This document shows positions 9,301-19,982 of a DNA stretch of 64,000 bases, in pieces. The DNA is taken from NCBI RefSeq assembly GCF_022376835.1, contig NZ_CP084606.1, forward strand, positions 186,001-250,000. The letters are read 5' to 3'. This stretch comes from Brucepastera parasyntrophica. Lineage in GTDB: Bacteria > Spirochaetota > Spirochaetia > Treponematales > Treponemataceae. The position numbers and the translations under genes are program-made. The stretch's first letter is position 1. Each line of letters begins with the position of its first letter. The notes under the pieces were generated by a model. It saw only the letters and a program-made list of their open reading frames with translations. It had not been told where the DNA came from and made no database searches.

Positions 9301-9967
9301 TGAAAAAACAGCCGGTATTTTTTTATACCTCTTTTTTTCTCTCGCAAACTGTTTTATGCAAACCGGCGATGCTGAAATTATACCAGAAGTGGTAAATGAG
9401 CCGGAAGCTGCGGTCCCGGAAGAACCCATAAATCCTGTTTTTTCACGAATTGGCAGTGACGGGGTTGTAATCGCCCAGGAAAAGGTCTGGTATCTTGAAG
9501 AGTTCGATAGTCTGGGCAGGCCCATTGCAGGAACGTACTGGGAAAACGGCTCGATTGTCCGGCATATAAGCTGGGAGTATGAGGGAGAAGACCAGCAGGC
9601 TGAAACCAAAACTGAAAAAACAAATGCCGGTGAAATAAAAACTGCATATGATTTTTCCGGGAAAACGCTTTTTGTTATTGAAACAAACACAAAAGGAGAT
9701 ATAATTAAAAAAACTTCGTATGAATACGCCGGTAATCATTTGCCGGCAAAAACAGTAGTAGAAGACGAAAATGAAACAATTACAACACTTACGAAGTATA
9801 ATGATGATGACAGCGTCAGTGAAAAGTGGATATATCGAAATGATGAACTGGTTATTTCCTATTTTTATAAGAATGAAGATGACTGGACTGAAACAATATA
9901 TTTAAATAATGCGCCAATACTGATAGTCGAGTATGAAAATGGTATACGGAAAAAAGGTACAAGATGA
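9300..9967 (+). CDS. Putative lipoprotein with YD-like repeats, apparent frameshift at start
   Basis: The ATG at 9300 follows AAAGGA and overlaps the ftsY stop, but its frame closes early. One extra A in the run of six at 9303-9308 gives a spirochaete-type lipoprotein signal (MKKTAGIFLYLFFSLANC) leading into the long open frame that ends at 9967, 222 residues in all. The mature part has repeated strands of the form SYEYAGNHLPAK, TKYNDDDSVSEKWIY and SYFYKNEDDW, like RHS/YD or MORN-type repeats. It overlaps the permease start by four bases, so it may assist lipoprotein export. No specific function is assigned. Confidence 0.65.
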
Positions 9968-11241
9968 ATAAAGAGCGGGCATGGATTTTTTTTATTGCCG
10001 GCCGTTTCGGTTCTGTGGATACAAAGGGCCGTTCGGCAATAACGAGTTTATTTTCGGTACTCGGAATAGCATTCGGAATTACTGCCCTGATTGTTATCCT
10101 TTCCGTAATGAACGGATTCCAGATGGGATATATAGAAAGTATTCTCGAAGTGAGTTCCTCCCATGTTTTACTGGAGGGCAGTATTGAAGATTTTGAAGAA
10201 ATCAGAAATCTGCCCGAAGTCCGTTCACTTACCGTTTTTACAGAGAATCAGACCCTGATGCAGGGAAAATACCGCAAACAGGCGGGAGTATTACTGAGGG
10301 CTGTCTCCCCGGATATATTAAAAGAAGATCCGGGCTTTGCAGACGCCGTAAAAATAGTTTCAGGGTCTTTTAATCTGACTAATCCTGAATCCATATTGCT
10401 CGGATATGAGCTGGCAAGGCAGCTCGCAGTCTCAGTCGGGGACCGGGTTTCGCTTGTGGCAGTATCCGGCGATGCGTCGACAGATCTGTTTCCCGAGGAC
10501 GCCTATTATACGGTCGCCGGGCTTTTTTACACCGGTTATTATGAAATTGATAATTCTTTTGCATATATTTCGGACGCCGCTGGCGAGATGCTATCCGGAC
10601 ACATGGAACACAAACTTGCCGGCGTAAAACTGAAAAACAGGAACCGTGACGGGCGCTTTCTCCTTCACCTGCAGCAGGCCTTTCCTGATGTTCAGGCTGA
10701 ATCATGGCGTTCGTACAACAGGGCCTTTTTCGGCGCCCTGCAGATAGAAAAAAATGTGATGCTGCTTTTGGTTGTACTGATATTTGTGGTTGTAACTGTT
10801 AATATATATAACAGCATGAGACGGGCCATTTATGAGCGCAGGGAAGAAATCAGTGTGCTTACAGCTCTTGGCGGAGCGCCCCGCAGTATCCAGTATATTT
10901 TTATAATAAACGGCCTTGCGATAGGTTTGCTCGGAGGTCTCCTCGGTCTTTTAACCGGTTTATTAATCTCGGTCAGAATCAATGATGTTTTTATTCTCGC
11001 GGAAACTGTAGTCAATGGCATAAATACCTTTTTTTCCGCTCTTTTTTATTCGGACAGCGGCGGGATGTTTACGCTGTTCAGCCCCGATTATTTTTATATG
11101 CAGGAAGTACCCGCGAGGATTCTGCTGCCCGAAGTCGTTTTTGTTTTTCTCTTCGGCGTCCTTTCCGCCGCCATTGCCGCATGGTCTGCGAGCAGAGCTA
11201 TACTGAAACTGAAACCTGCGGAGGTGCTGCGTTATGAATAA
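9964..11241 (+). CDS. LolC/LolE-type ABC transporter permease
   Basis: 425 residues of the FtsX/MacB-core family. An N-terminal membrane helix contains ALIVILSVMNGFQMGY near residue 40, the hallmark of LolC/E, followed by a large periplasmic domain (residues 60-255) and three C-terminal membrane helices. Lol permeases pull mature lipoproteins out of the inner membrane and pass them to a carrier. It overlaps the ATPase gene by eight bases. With the second permease it would form a heterodimer, consistent with the many lipoproteins encoded here. Confidence 0.85.
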   Translation: MNKERAWIFFIAGRFGSVDTKGRSAITSLFSVLGIAFGITALIVILSVMNGFQMGYIESILEVSSSHVLLEGSIEDFEEIRNLPEVRSLTVFTENQTLMQGKYRKQAGVLLRAVSPDILKEDPGFADAVKIVSGSFNLTNPESILLGYELARQLAVSVGDRVSLVAVSGDASTDLFPEDAYYTVAGLFYTGYYEIDNSFAYISDAAGEMLSGHMEHKLAGVKLKNRNRDGRFLLHLQQAFPDVQAESWRSYNRAFFGALQIEKNVMLLLVVLIFVVVTVNIYNSMRRAIYERREEISVLTALGGAPRSIQYIFIINGLAIGLLGGLLGLLTGLLISVRINDVFILAETVVNGINTFFSALFYSDSGGMFTLFSPDYFYMQEVPARILLPEVVFVFLFGVLSAAIAAWSASRAILKLKPAEVLRYE

Positions 11242-11914
11242 TCCTGTTCTTGTATTGAATTCAGTCAGCAAGTATTTTGAAAATGCGGGTGAAACCCTGA
11301 AAATACTGGATGATCTTAATCTGGAAGTATTCCAGTCGACAAAAAACATGATATACGGTGAATCAGGCTGCGGTAAAAGCACCCTTCTTAATATTATTGG
11401 CGGACTGGATACCCCGACATCGGGAACCATAAAAGCCGGCAAATACCAGATAGAGCAGATGGATGAAACGGCGTTGACTCAGTACCGGAGCGTTTTTCTG
11501 GGGCTGGTCTTTCAGTTCCATTATCTTCTCAAGGATTTTACGGCCCTGGAAAATGTCATGCTTCCGGCCTATATGACGGGAATGAAAAAAAAGCAGGCGG
11601 TGGAACGGGCAAAAACCCTGCTTCAGGATGTAAAACTAGAAAACCGGATGAACCATTATCCGGCCCAGATGTCAGGCGGAGAGCGACAGCGTGTTGCGGT
11701 TGCGCGTGCGCTGGTTAACAATCCCGCGCTTGTCCTGGCTGATGAACCGACAGGAAATCTTGACCCGTCAAACGCCGAAACTGTACGTGATATACTGTTT
11801 TCCGTTGTTTCACAGTATAATAACACTTTAATTCTGGTTACGCATGACCAGGGAATATCCTCCTATGCCGATAACTGTTACCGACTGCAGCAGGGAAAAC
11901 TGATATTACAATGA
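11234..11914 (+). CDS. LolD-type ABC transporter ATPase
   Basis: 226 residues, full length for the MacB/LolD ATPase class. Walker A is GESGCGKSTLLN (near residue 40), the signature is MSGGERQRVAVARAL, and Walker B is LVLADEPTGNLDPSN, where the TGNLD ending marks this class. It powers lipoprotein release by the two flanking permeases, with which it shares overlaps of eight and four bases. Confidence 0.9.
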   Translation: MNNPVLVLNSVSKYFENAGETLKILDDLNLEVFQSTKNMIYGESGCGKSTLLNIIGGLDTPTSGTIKAGKYQIEQMDETALTQYRSVFLGLVFQFHYLLKDFTALENVMLPAYMTGMKKKQAVERAKTLLQDVKLENRMNHYPAQMSGGERQRVAVARALVNNPALVLADEPTGNLDPSNAETVRDILFSVVSQYNNTLILVTHDQGISSYADNCYRLQQGKLILQ

Positions 11915-13251
11915 AACTGCAGATATCATTAAAACTTGCATTCAATTTTCTCGGCCTCGGAAAGAAAAAGTCGGTTTCAAATGCCAGAAAAAGCCTGTAT
12001 GGGGCCATAGCCGGAATAGGAATAAGTCTTGTCCCTCTTATAATTGTACTTGTTGTTGCGAACGGTATGATTGAAGGAATTTCAGCGCGTATTATTGAAC
12101 TATCTTCTTCACATCTGAGGGTTGTTATGTATCCTGATCCTTCGGAAACGGCTGACGAATTACAGAAAACAACCCGGGATATCTCTGAAAACGATATTTC
12201 CGGGACTATAACCGGAGCCTGGCCTGAAAGGCAGGGGATCGGACTTGTTATAGGAAAAAACGGCCGGAGCGGAGGTACCATTCGGGCCGTAGAGACCGAT
12301 TTTATAAGCGGAAACCCCAAGGTATCCGGCCTGTTGCTGACAGTAGCCGGTACCCCGGTATTTGAAAATCCCAATGACGCTTTTCTCGGAGAAAAAATAG
12401 CTTCCGATCTTGGCATAGAAGTAGGGGACACCTTCAGAATTGTGACCATGAGAAACGGTTCAAACGGTACTGTTGTACCCCGTTTTACTACATTCAGACT
12501 GAAGGCAATAGTTTCTTCAGGTTATCAGGAACTTGATTCTTTATGGGTTTTTATTCCCTTTGAAACCGGATACCGGATACTTCCGGCTGATAATTCATCC
12601 ACATTCATTAATATAAGCACAAATAATGCCTTTGCGGACCTTAATCCGCTCCGCAATTCGCTTGTCCTGTCCGTGCCAAAAGCCCAGGTTGTTTATACCT
12701 GGAGAGAACTGAACCGTTCGCAGTTTCATTCATTTTCAACGACAAAAACACTCCTTCTTTTTATCATGTTTTTAATTGTTTTTGTTGCCTCTGTAAATAT
12801 TTCCGCGGCCCTTATCATGCTTGTCATGGAACGAAGGAAGGAAATAGCAATCCTGAAAAGTATGGGGGCTTCTCCCGGATCAATAACATTCGCGTTTTTG
12901 CTTGCGGGTTTTTTTACTGGCCTTGGAGGGCTTCTTGCCGGGATACCGGTTGGAGTCTTCTGTGCAATACATATTAACGGAATTTTCCAGATTATTGAAA
13001 AAATAATCAATTTTATCAGTAATTTTATAAATATTTTGTTGACCCCGGCAAATCAAGGCGTTATGCTGAAAAATATGGAAATTCACTTGCTTGATCCGGC
13101 GTTTTATCTTGAGGAAATACCGGTAACGCTGCAATTGAATGAATTATTTTTGATTTCGGCGGGAACCTTGCTGCTGTCTGTTTTCGTTTCAATAATTCCG
13201 GCTTACCGCGCAGGGCAGGAGAAACCGCTGGAAACATTCAGGAAATTTTAA
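11911..13251 (+). CDS. Second LolC/LolE-type ABC permease
   Basis: 446 residues with the same layout as the first permease: an N-terminal helix (LVPLIIVLVVANGMIEGI), a periplasmic domain and three C-terminal helices, including the MERRKEIAILKSMGASPGSI cytoplasmic loop that couples to the ATPase. Sequence differs clearly from the first permease, so the transporter is a heterodimer. The stop is directly followed by the mcsA start. Confidence 0.85.
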   Translation: MKLQISLKLAFNFLGLGKKKSVSNARKSLYGAIAGIGISLVPLIIVLVVANGMIEGISARIIELSSSHLRVVMYPDPSETADELQKTTRDISENDISGTITGAWPERQGIGLVIGKNGRSGGTIRAVETDFISGNPKVSGLLLTVAGTPVFENPNDAFLGEKIASDLGIEVGDTFRIVTMRNGSNGTVVPRFTTFRLKAIVSSGYQELDSLWVFIPFETGYRILPADNSSTFINISTNNAFADLNPLRNSLVLSVPKAQVVYTWRELNRSQFHSFSTTKTLLLFIMFLIVFVASVNISAALIMLVMERRKEIAILKSMGASPGSITFAFLLAGFFTGLGGLLAGIPVGVFCAIHINGIFQIIEKIINFISNFINILLTPANQGVMLKNMEIHLLDPAFYLEEIPVTLQLNELFLISAGTLLLSVFVSIIPAYRAGQEKPLETFRKF

Positions 13252-13746
13252 ATGAAATGTGATATTTGCAGAACACGGCCGGCTGTGATGTTTGTCCAGC
13301 AGGTTTCAAAAGGCTCGACAATTGAGCTGCATTTGTGTGATGTATGTGCAAAAGAAAGAGGATTCACCCAGCAAAACGGACACAGCGATCTGTCCCTGAG
13401 TAATCTTTTTTCGAATATATTAAATAAAAAAGACGCGCAGATAAATACCGGACAGGACGTTTGCCCCGACTGCTGCTTCAGCTTTTCCGATATAAAGAAA
13501 TTCAGAAAAGCGGGCTGTTCTTCCTGTTACAGTTTTTTCAGAACCGAAATAATCAGCCTTTTGCGGGGAGAAGGAATAGAAATCTCGTATACCGGCCCCC
13601 TGCCGGAAAAAACAAAAAAGGTTTATACCAGGCATAATAATCCGAATAATCTGAAAAAAGAACTGGCAAAGGCCATACAGCAGGAAGATTATGAAATGGC
13701 CGCCTATTTCAGGGACAGACTGAAAAGCCTCGGAGTTGAGCCATGA
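13252..13746 (+). CDS. mcsA: McsA-like zinc-finger activator of arginine kinase
   Basis: 164 residues. Paired Cys motifs CDIC (3-6), CDVC, CPDCC and CSSC form two zinc-binding modules, and the C-terminus holds a UVR motif (LAKAIQQEDYEMAAYFRD). McsA activates the McsB arginine kinase and helps deliver substrates to ClpC. Its stop overlaps the mcsB start (ATGA). The repressor CtsR, the usual first gene of this operon in Firmicutes, is not next to it. Confidence 0.9.
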   Translation: MKCDICRTRPAVMFVQQVSKGSTIELHLCDVCAKERGFTQQNGHSDLSLSNLFSNILNKKDAQINTGQDVCPDCCFSFSDIKKFRKAGCSSCYSFFRTEIISLLRGEGIEISYTGPLPEKTKKVYTRHNNPNNLKKELAKAIQQEDYEMAAYFRDRLKSLGVEP

Positions 13747-14837
13747 ACGGTTCCGCCCCGCCCACGGACGCCTGGTATACTGAAGAAGGCCCTGATAATG
13801 ATGTAGTTCTTTCCACCCGTATACGGTTTGCGCGCAATCTTGAAAGTTTCGCATTCCCCATTGCGCTCAAGGCTGATGAAGCTGAAAATGTACTTTCAGT
13901 TGTGTTTGATGTGGTAAATAATCTGCAGAATTCGGATCAATATCAGCTGATTCAGCTTTCAAATGTTGACACCCTTGGGCGGAGAATCCTTTCCGAAAGA
14001 GGCATAATTAACACTGAAATCGGCGCCGAATACTGGAAGGGCGTTATAATACGGAACGACAGTATATTGTCCATGACAGTCAATATCGAAGACCATATCC
14101 GTTTTGCGGCGGTTTCCGCCGGTCTGGCGGTACCATTCTGCATAAGAACGGCCCTTGATTTTGAAAATGAATTGCAGAAAAACCTTCAATTCAGCTCGGC
14201 CGAAGGTTTTGGTTATTTAACTTCAGCGCTTTCCGGAGTCGGAAGCGGCATGAAAACCTCGGTTTTTCTCAGCCTGCAGGGATTGCATATAAGCGGATTT
14301 ATTGACAGAGTTATCCGTGAATATCTGGCGCAGGGCTTTATAATTCATGGCTATTACGGGGAAAAACAGGACGAATCCCTCGGCTCCCTGTACCAGTTTT
14401 GCAACTCTTCCTGCGCGTCCGGAGATATTGATTCCCAGCTTGCGGAAATTGAAGAAGCAATCAAAAAAATTGTGGCTCTTGAACGTGAAAGCCGGAATGA
14501 GCTTTTAGCAGTCAAACCAACCATTTTGGAAGATATTTCTTACCGCGCAATTGTAACCGCGAAGTATGCTCGGTTTTTATCATTACAGGAGTCAATAGAA
14601 TTGCTCCAGGATATAAAGTTAGGTCTCAGTCTCGGTTTAATTACCGGTGTAACTCATAGCGCACTCACAGCATTACTGTTCAGGATAAGGAACGGACATA
14701 TCAGTTTTGTAATCCAGAATAAAAGTATTATGTTAGAAGAAGATATTCAAACAGATGAATTGCGCATGAATCGGTTGCGTGCTATGGTTATACAGGAAGT
14801 ACTGAAAAATGCCGATATATGCGAAAGGAGAAAATAG
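13743..14837 (+). CDS. mcsB: Protein-arginine kinase McsB
   Basis: 364 residues, the family length. VVLSTRIRFARNLESF near residue 22 is the characteristic opening of the phosphagen-kinase fold, and TSALSGVGSGMKTSVFL lies near 160. McsB phosphorylates arginines on damaged or regulatory proteins, marking them for ClpC-ClpP degradation. It lies between mcsA (overlapping) and clpC (three bases apart), so the whole tagging and unfolding module is one unit. Confidence 0.93.
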   Translation: MNGSAPPTDAWYTEEGPDNDVVLSTRIRFARNLESFAFPIALKADEAENVLSVVFDVVNNLQNSDQYQLIQLSNVDTLGRRILSERGIINTEIGAEYWKGVIIRNDSILSMTVNIEDHIRFAAVSAGLAVPFCIRTALDFENELQKNLQFSSAEGFGYLTSALSGVGSGMKTSVFLSLQGLHISGFIDRVIREYLAQGFIIHGYYGEKQDESLGSLYQFCNSSCASGDIDSQLAEIEEAIKKIVALERESRNELLAVKPTILEDISYRAIVTAKYARFLSLQESIELLQDIKLGLSLGLITGVTHSALTALLFRIRNGHISFVIQNKSIMLEEDIQTDELRMNRLRAMVIQEVLKNADICERRK

Positions 14838-14840
14838 ATA

Positions 14841-17378
14841 GTGTTTAAAGGACTTTCACAGCGCGCACAAAAGCTGTTAACAATACTGAGTCAGGAAGAA
14901 GCCGCCCGTTCAGGTTCCGATGAACTCCTTCCGGAACATGTCCTGCTTGCTCTGATAAAGTCTGCTGACGGGACCGGTTTTACCGTTCTGCAAAAGTTAA
15001 AAGTTAATATTGTTTCCCTCCAGCTCCAGCTTGAACAGAGCATAAAACCCCGCCTTGGGACCACCATTATTGGTGAAATTCCCCCGTCACGGCGTCTCAG
15101 AAGTATGCTGGATATAGCTTCAATTGAAGCCCGTACCCTGCGTCATGATTATATAGGAACCGAACATATTCTGCTTGCCTGTATCCGGGAAAACCAGAGT
15201 ATTACAAGTAATTTTTTCACCCAGGAGCAGATAACAATTGACGAAATACGTCATGTTATTCAGGATATAACGGTTTCGAGGGATATAGCGTCCGCAGCAA
15301 GACCCAAAAAGAACTCATCTGAGGGCCAGTCCGGAATCAGGGGTGCGAGTCTTTTGCAGGAATTCAGCAGAGACCTGACCGCAATGAGCAGGGAAGGTCT
15401 GCTTGATCCGGTCATAGGACGGAAAAAAGAAATAAACCGGGTAATCCAGATATTATCCAGACGAAATAAAAACAATCCGGTGTTAATCGGTGAACCAGGC
15501 GTAGGCAAAACGGCAATTGTCGAAGGGCTTGCCGAACGCATTATCGCCGAGCATGTTCCCGGGAATCTCGTGGGCAAACGGCTTCTTGTGCTTGATCTGG
15601 CCTCAGTAATCGCGGGAACAAAATACCGCGGAGAATTTGAAGAACGCCTCAAACGGATAATGAAGGAAATTGCCGAAGCCAGTGATATTATCCTCTTTAT
15701 CGATGAGCTTCATACATTGATAGGCGCGGGCGGTGCGGAAGGCGCAATAGACGCTTCAAATATGCTCAAACCGGCGCTCGCAAGGGGCGATTTGCAGTGT
15801 ATCGGAGCCACAACCCTCAGTGAATACCGCAAATATCTTGAAAAGGACGCTGCCCTCGAACGGCGTTTCCAGACCGTTCTGGTACAGGAAACCGATCCCG
15901 AGCAGACCCATGCAATACTCGAAGGCATTAAGGGCGGGTATGAAACCCATCATCACGTTTCATATACCGAAGAAAGCCTGAAAACGATTGTGGATTTGTC
16001 CAACCGGTATCTGACCGACAGATTTTTTCCTGATAAGGCAATAGATGTCCTTGATGAAGCCGGTGCGATGAAAAAAATCGAAACCGATATCCGTCCGGCC
16101 GAGCTGATTACGCTGGAAACGCGTATAGCTGAACTCAGCGATGAGAAAAAAGAACTTGTCAGGACCCAGAATTATGAGCGGGCGGCCCTTGTAAGGGATG
16201 AAGTCCGGCGGCTCCGGCAGGAAGTTGATGAAATCAGGAAAAAATGGCAAAACCCCGAACAGGTTCCTTATGCGACGGTTACCGCCAATGACATTTGTTC
16301 GGTTATTTCAGTTATGACCGGCATTCCGGTTACATCCCTGAGCGAGTCCGAGTCGATCAGACTGATGAATCTTGAAAAGGAACTGCATAAAACGGTCGTT
16401 GGCCAGGATGACGCCATAAAAACGGTTTCAGGCGCAATACGAAGGGCGAGGGCAGGAATTTCCTCGACCCGCAGACCCCTCGGTTCCTTTATTTTTCTCG
16501 GACCGACCGGCGTCGGTAAAACCCTGCTTGCGAAAACCCTTGCAAACTTCCTTTTTGGCAAGGAAGAGTCTCTTGTGAGAATCGATATGAGCGACTATAT
16601 GGAGAAGCATAACGCTTCCCGGCTTGTAGGGGCTCCCCCGGGATATATCGGGTTCGAGGAAGGCGGTGTCTTAACGGAAAAGATCCGCAGAAATCCCTAT
16701 TCGGTTATTCTGCTTGATGAAATAGAAAAGGCCCATCCCGATGTTTTCAATCTGCTGCTGCAGGTCCTTGAAGAAGGCGAACTGAAGGATAACCTTGGCC
16801 ATACGGTCAATTTCAGGAATACGGTTATTATAATGACCAGTAACGCCGGGGTCCGGATGATTTCGAGCGGAAACAAACTTGGTTTTAATACCGGTGAAGA
16901 CGGGGTGCTGGATTACCAGCATATACGCACCAATGCCCTCAGTGAACTCAGGCGGATTTTCAGCCCGGAATTTATTAACCGCGTTGATGATATTGTGGTA
17001 TTCAACGCCCTTAACAAGGACGAAATTTCCTCAATTCTCGACATCCAGTTTTCCGAACTTGAAAGCCGTTTGCAGGAGCAGAATATTACAGTCTCGCTTC
17101 GTCCGAAGGCGCGCGACTATCTGATCAGGAACGGTTATGAGCCTGAATTCGGCGCGCGACCCATGAGGCGGCTGATACAGCACGAAATTGAAGACCCCAT
17201 GTCAGTCTGCATTATTTCCGGCAAACTGTCGCCCGGTGACGCAGTAAAAGTGGATCTTAAAAATGATAAACTGGTTCTGAGGATCAAAAAGGCCCCGCCT
17301 ATTCCCGTAAATCCGGTTCAGGAAGATGAAAGAAACGAGTCGGCGCTAATTCACTGTTCAGACCAGGATATGCAATAA
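14841..17378 (+). CDS. clpC: AAA+ unfoldase ClpC
   Basis: 845 residues starting at GTG. The N-terminal double Clp repeat (1-145) binds McsB and its tagged substrates. D1 has Walker [14 protein letters not shown] near 218 and the D2 domain [13 protein letters not shown] near 554. A central UVR-like coil ([20 protein letters not shown]) near 445 identifies ClpC rather than ClpA or ClpB. It threads proteins into ClpP. A strong stem-loop follows the stop. Confidence 0.95.
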   Translation: MFKGLSQRAQKLLTILSQEEAARSGSDELLPEHVLLALIKSADGTGFTVLQKLKVNIVSLQLQLEQSIKPRLGTTIIGEIPPSRRLRSMLDIASIEARTLRHDYIGTEHILLACIRENQSITSNFFTQEQITIDEIRHVIQDITVSRDIASAARPKKNSSEGQSGIRGASLLQEFSRDLTAMSREGLLDPVIGRKKEINRVIQILSRRNKNNPVLIGEPGVGKTAIVEGLAERIIAEHVPGNLVGKRLLVLDLASVIAGTKYRGEFEERLKRIMKEIAEASDIILFIDELHTLIGAGGAEGAIDASNMLKPALARGDLQCIGATTLSEYRKYLEKDAALERRFQTVLVQETDPEQTHAILEGIKGGYETHHHVSYTEESLKTIVDLSNRYLTDRFFPDKAIDVLDEAGAMKKIETDIRPAELITLETRIAELSDEKKELVRTQNYERAALVRDEVRRLRQEVDEIRKKWQNPEQVPYATVTANDICSVISVMTGIPVTSLSESESIRLMNLEKELHKTVVGQDDAIKTVSGAIRRARAGISSTRRPLGSFIFLGPTGVGKTLLAKTLANFLFGKEESLVRIDMSDYMEKHNASRLVGAPPGYIGFEEGGVLTEKIRRNPYSVILLDEIEKAHPDVFNLLLQVLEEGELKDNLGHTVNFRNTVIIMTSNAGVRMISSGNKLGFNTGEDGVLDYQHIRTNALSELRRIFSPEFINRVDDIVVFNALNKDEISSILDIQFSELESRLQEQNITVSLRPKARDYLIRNGYEPEFGARPMRRLIQHEIEDPMSVCIISGKLSPGDAVKVDLKNDKLVLRIKKAPPIPVNPVQEDERNESALIHCSDQDMQ

Positions 17379-17438
17379 AATACCCCGCTGTTCTGCAGCG
17401 GAGTAGTAACCCTTGCCGCGAATAAAAACGGCATTTTA

Positions 17439-17472
17439 TTAAGCCGGTACTTTGCATAAAGTACCGGCTTAA
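17439..17472. terminator. Terminator after clpC
   Basis: TTAAGCCGGTACTTT (17439-17453) pairs perfectly with AAAGTACCGGCTTAA (17458-17472) around GCAT. A weaker hairpin CCGCTG/CAGCGG precedes it near 17384-17400. The right arm overlaps the presumed avtA promoter. Confidence 0.75.
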
Positions 17473-17481
17473 TGTTATACT
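17452..17481 (+). promoter_or_regulatory. Probable avtA promoter
   Basis: TTGCAT at 17452-17457, 18 bases, then TATACT at 17476-17481. Seven bases separate the -10 from the ATG at 17489, so the transcript would be leaderless. The -35 is weak and lies inside the clpC terminator stem. Confidence 0.5.
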
Positions 17482-17488
17482 CAATTAT

Positions 17489-18788
17489 ATGAAATTGTCT
17501 TCATTCGGAAAAAAACTTACCAGCGATTCCGGTATCCTGCAGTTAATGGATGATCTTGGAAGGCCGCTTCCTGCCGGCGTAACTCCCTACATGCTGGGAG
17601 GCGGAAACCCCGCGCGCATTACTGAAGTTGAAAGTGCATACAGACGCGAAATGGAAAAGCTCCTTTCCGACAGGGATGCCTTTGAAGACGCAATAAGCAA
17701 ATATGACGCTCCTCAGGGAAGAATATCATTTATCGACGCTCTTGTGCATTTTTTCCGCACTGAATACGGGTGGGATATTCACCGTGAAAATATTGCAATA
17801 ACAAACGGAAGCCAGACCGCTTTTTTTATCTTTTTAATCTTTTTTCCGGAGAATATCCCGAGCGCAGAACCATACTCTTTCCGCTTGTACCCGAATATAT
17901 AGGTTATGCCGATCAGGGGATATGCACGGACACCTTTGTTACGCTTCCTGCCAGAGTTGAACATGAGGGGTCTCATTCGTTTAAATATTACCTTGATCTG
18001 CCCCTTGTCTCTGAATATCTGTCCCTGCATCCGGAAGTAGGCGCGATCTGCGTTTCCCGGCCGACAAACCCGACCGGAAATGTTCTTACAGACGCTGAAA
18101 TCCGCGAGCTTTCCGCTCTTGCCGGAAAATATGATATACCATTGCTGATTGACAATGCCTACGGCATGCCTTTCCCGAATATTATTTTTCCGGAAACATC
18201 ACCGGGAAACACATTCGCTCCGTATTGGGACCGGCATATCATTCTTTCAATGAGTCTCTCAAAATAGGTCTGCCGTCGCTGAGGACAGGTATACTGCTTG
18301 CTGATAAAAAGATTATTTCCGCTGTTTCCGCGCTCAATTCCATAGCTGCGCTCGCCTCTGGTTCTCTCGGCCAGGTTCTCGCTGAAGACCTGATCAGACA
18401 TGGTGAGCTGAAAACCCTGGCGGATACGGTTGTCCGTCCGTTTTACCGGGAAAAAGCACTCAGGGCCCAGAACTGGGTGCATGAATTCTGGGAAGGCAAA
18501 AATTACAGGCTCCACCGCTGCGAAGGGTCGCTTTTTTTATGGCTGTACCTTCCCGACCTTGCCGTGTCGGCCAGGGAGTTATACGCTGAACTTAAAAAAA
18601 GAGGCGTTGTAGTTGTCCCCGGCGAATACTTCTTTTATGGCCGCGAGACAGGGGACGATATTGAAGTGTCATGGAAAAAGCATCCCCACAGAGAAAAATG
18701 TCTGCGCCTGAATTACAGCGGCCAGGAGGAAAGTGTCCGCGAGGGACTAAGACTGATAGCCGAGATCAGCTCGAAGCACTGCCTTTAG
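17489..18788 (+). CDS. avtA: Valine-pyruvate aminotransferase (AvtA-type), two apparent frameshifts
   Basis: A PLP aminotransferase of the fold-I class that would swap amino groups between valine or alanine and their keto acids. Three frame segments join into 433 residues if one T is added at 17821-17827 and one A at 18261-18264. The joined protein contains LMDDLGRPLPAGVTPYMLGGGNPA near the start, typical of AvtA, AICVSRPTNPTGN, LIDNAYGMPFPNI, and the PLP-lysine region ILSMSLSKIGLPSLRTGI at the second junction. No Shine-Dalgarno is visible at the ATG. Both lesions look like missed homopolymer bases. Confidence 0.8.
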
Positions 18789-18923
18789 TGGGGCAGGATT
18801 TTGACGCTATAAAAGCGGGACCGACAGCCTGTTTCCCTTTGTTTGTCCAAATATCGTTTCCACATACGATTTAGAGCGTTTTTGTTTCTTGCTCGTTCAC
18901 GGTTTTTATGCTGTTCTTTTGTG

Positions 18924-19271
18924 CTATTCTTCAAATTCTTCTGTCAAATATGCTTGAAAATATTCATATACCTGTTTGAGGGATGTAGAAAAAGCTTGAA
19001 TAACCTCATCATTATACTTTGAAAGTAATCCTGAAACGACAGGAGGTGGAGTATCTGCCGGTTTGAATAGTTCATACGGTTCGATGTTTAGAATATATGC
19101 GAATTTGACCATACTCGCAGGGGAAATCCACCGTTTTCCGTTTTCAACATCACAGAGAAAATTCACTGAAATACCAAGTTTTTCAGCGAGCTGGGCTTGC
19201 GTCCATTGGCGATAAGTCCGGTAGCGCTTTATATTAGTTCGGACTATCGTCCTCAGTTCGTCTTCTGTCAT
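18924..19271 (-). CDS. XRE-family transcriptional regulator
   Basis: 115 residues. The helix-turn-helix runs from about 18 to 72 (TQAQLAEKLGISVNFLCDVE...MVKFAYILNIEPYELF). The short C-terminal helix region probably mediates dimerisation. It is divergent from a set of small exported proteins, and the promoter between them has doubled TTGACA motifs (19312-19326). Control of this island, and of itself, is the likely role. Confidence 0.85.
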   Translation of the reverse strand: MTEDELRTIVRTNIKRYRTYRQWTQAQLAEKLGISVNFLCDVENGKRWISPASMVKFAYILNIEPYELFKPADTPPPVVSGLLSKYNDEVIQAFSTSLKQVYEYFQAYLTEEFEE

Positions 19272-19320
19272 ATACCACCCTTTTTAAGGAATATTTTATT
19301 ATACTTTTAGCTTGACACAC

Positions 19321-19349
19321 TTGACAAACTTCAAGTAGCGTGGTAATAT
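19321..19349 (+). promoter_or_regulatory. Promoter of the small lipoprotein island
   Basis: TTGACA (19321-19326), 17 bases, TAATAT (19344-19349). A second TTGACA at 19312-19317 makes a nine-base-spaced direct repeat that could bind the divergent XRE regulator. A TGTATCA-TTTT-TGATACA hairpin follows near 19443-19461 in the long leader. Confidence 0.7.
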
Positions 19350-19533
19350 TTTCTCTAGTTGCGTGATGTAGAAAATCATGGAAAATTTCCTTAAAAGGGT
19401 TTTACTTCGTAGTTTTGTGTCAAAATTTCCTGTAACAAAAAAATGTATCATTTTTGATACAGTACACGGCCTGTATAGGTTGGAAAATAAACTAATGAAG
19501 TAAGGCTCAAGGCTATACTTTGAGGAGTGTCTG

Positions 19534-19887
19534 ATGAAAGTCAGAGTTTTTGTTTTACTTTTGGTTATGATGCTGTGCATGGTATTACCGGCCGTATCAG
19601 TTTTTGCTCAATCGCGTGGTGGTTCACAAGGAAATGCAGATTATCGCAGTGGACAAGTAACAGATCGGGAAAGCCAGAGACTTCGTGATGAAGCAAGAGC
19701 AAAGGAAGCGGCAGAGAAAAGGCAGAAAGAAGCTGAAGCAAAGGCCAAAGCAGATGAAGCCAGAAAACAAAGAGAGGAAGAGGCCGCCGCAGCAAAAGCA
19801 AAAGCCGAAGAAGAAAAAAGAGAAGCTGAAAGGAAAAGACAAGAACAACAAATTTTGGATCAATCCATTTTTATATGGACCAATTAA
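19534..19887 (+). CDS. Exported Lys/Glu/Ala-rich coiled-coil protein
   Basis: 117 residues. A signal peptide (VFVLLLVMMLCMVLPAVSVFA) precedes a short Gly/Ser linker and a long charged helix of K, E, A and R from about residue 48 to 110. The frame stays open beyond the TAA at 19885-19887 with plausible coding text (DFKDLLSKFKEKGDEKLNSQ), so the protein may be prematurely ended or frameshifted. First gene of the AT-rich island. A GAGGAG-like site lies before the ATG. Function unknown. Confidence 0.6.
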   Translation: MKVRVFVLLLVMMLCMVLPAVSVFAQSRGGSQGNADYRSGQVTDRESQRLRDEARAKEAAEKRQKEAEAKAKADEARKQREEEAAAAKAKAEEEKREAERKRQEQQILDQSIFIWTN

Positions 19888-19982
19888 GACTTTAAAGACC
19901 TACTATCAAAATTCAAAGAGAAAGGAGATGAAAAATTGAACTCGCAACATTCAATGGCCAGTGAGGTCGAAAAGGAGTTTTT

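Noticed and set aside
11838..12449. A 203-residue minus-strand reading frame inside the second Lol permease
   Set aside because: It lies opposite a clearly coding gene, lacks motifs and a ribosome site, and has shadow-type composition.
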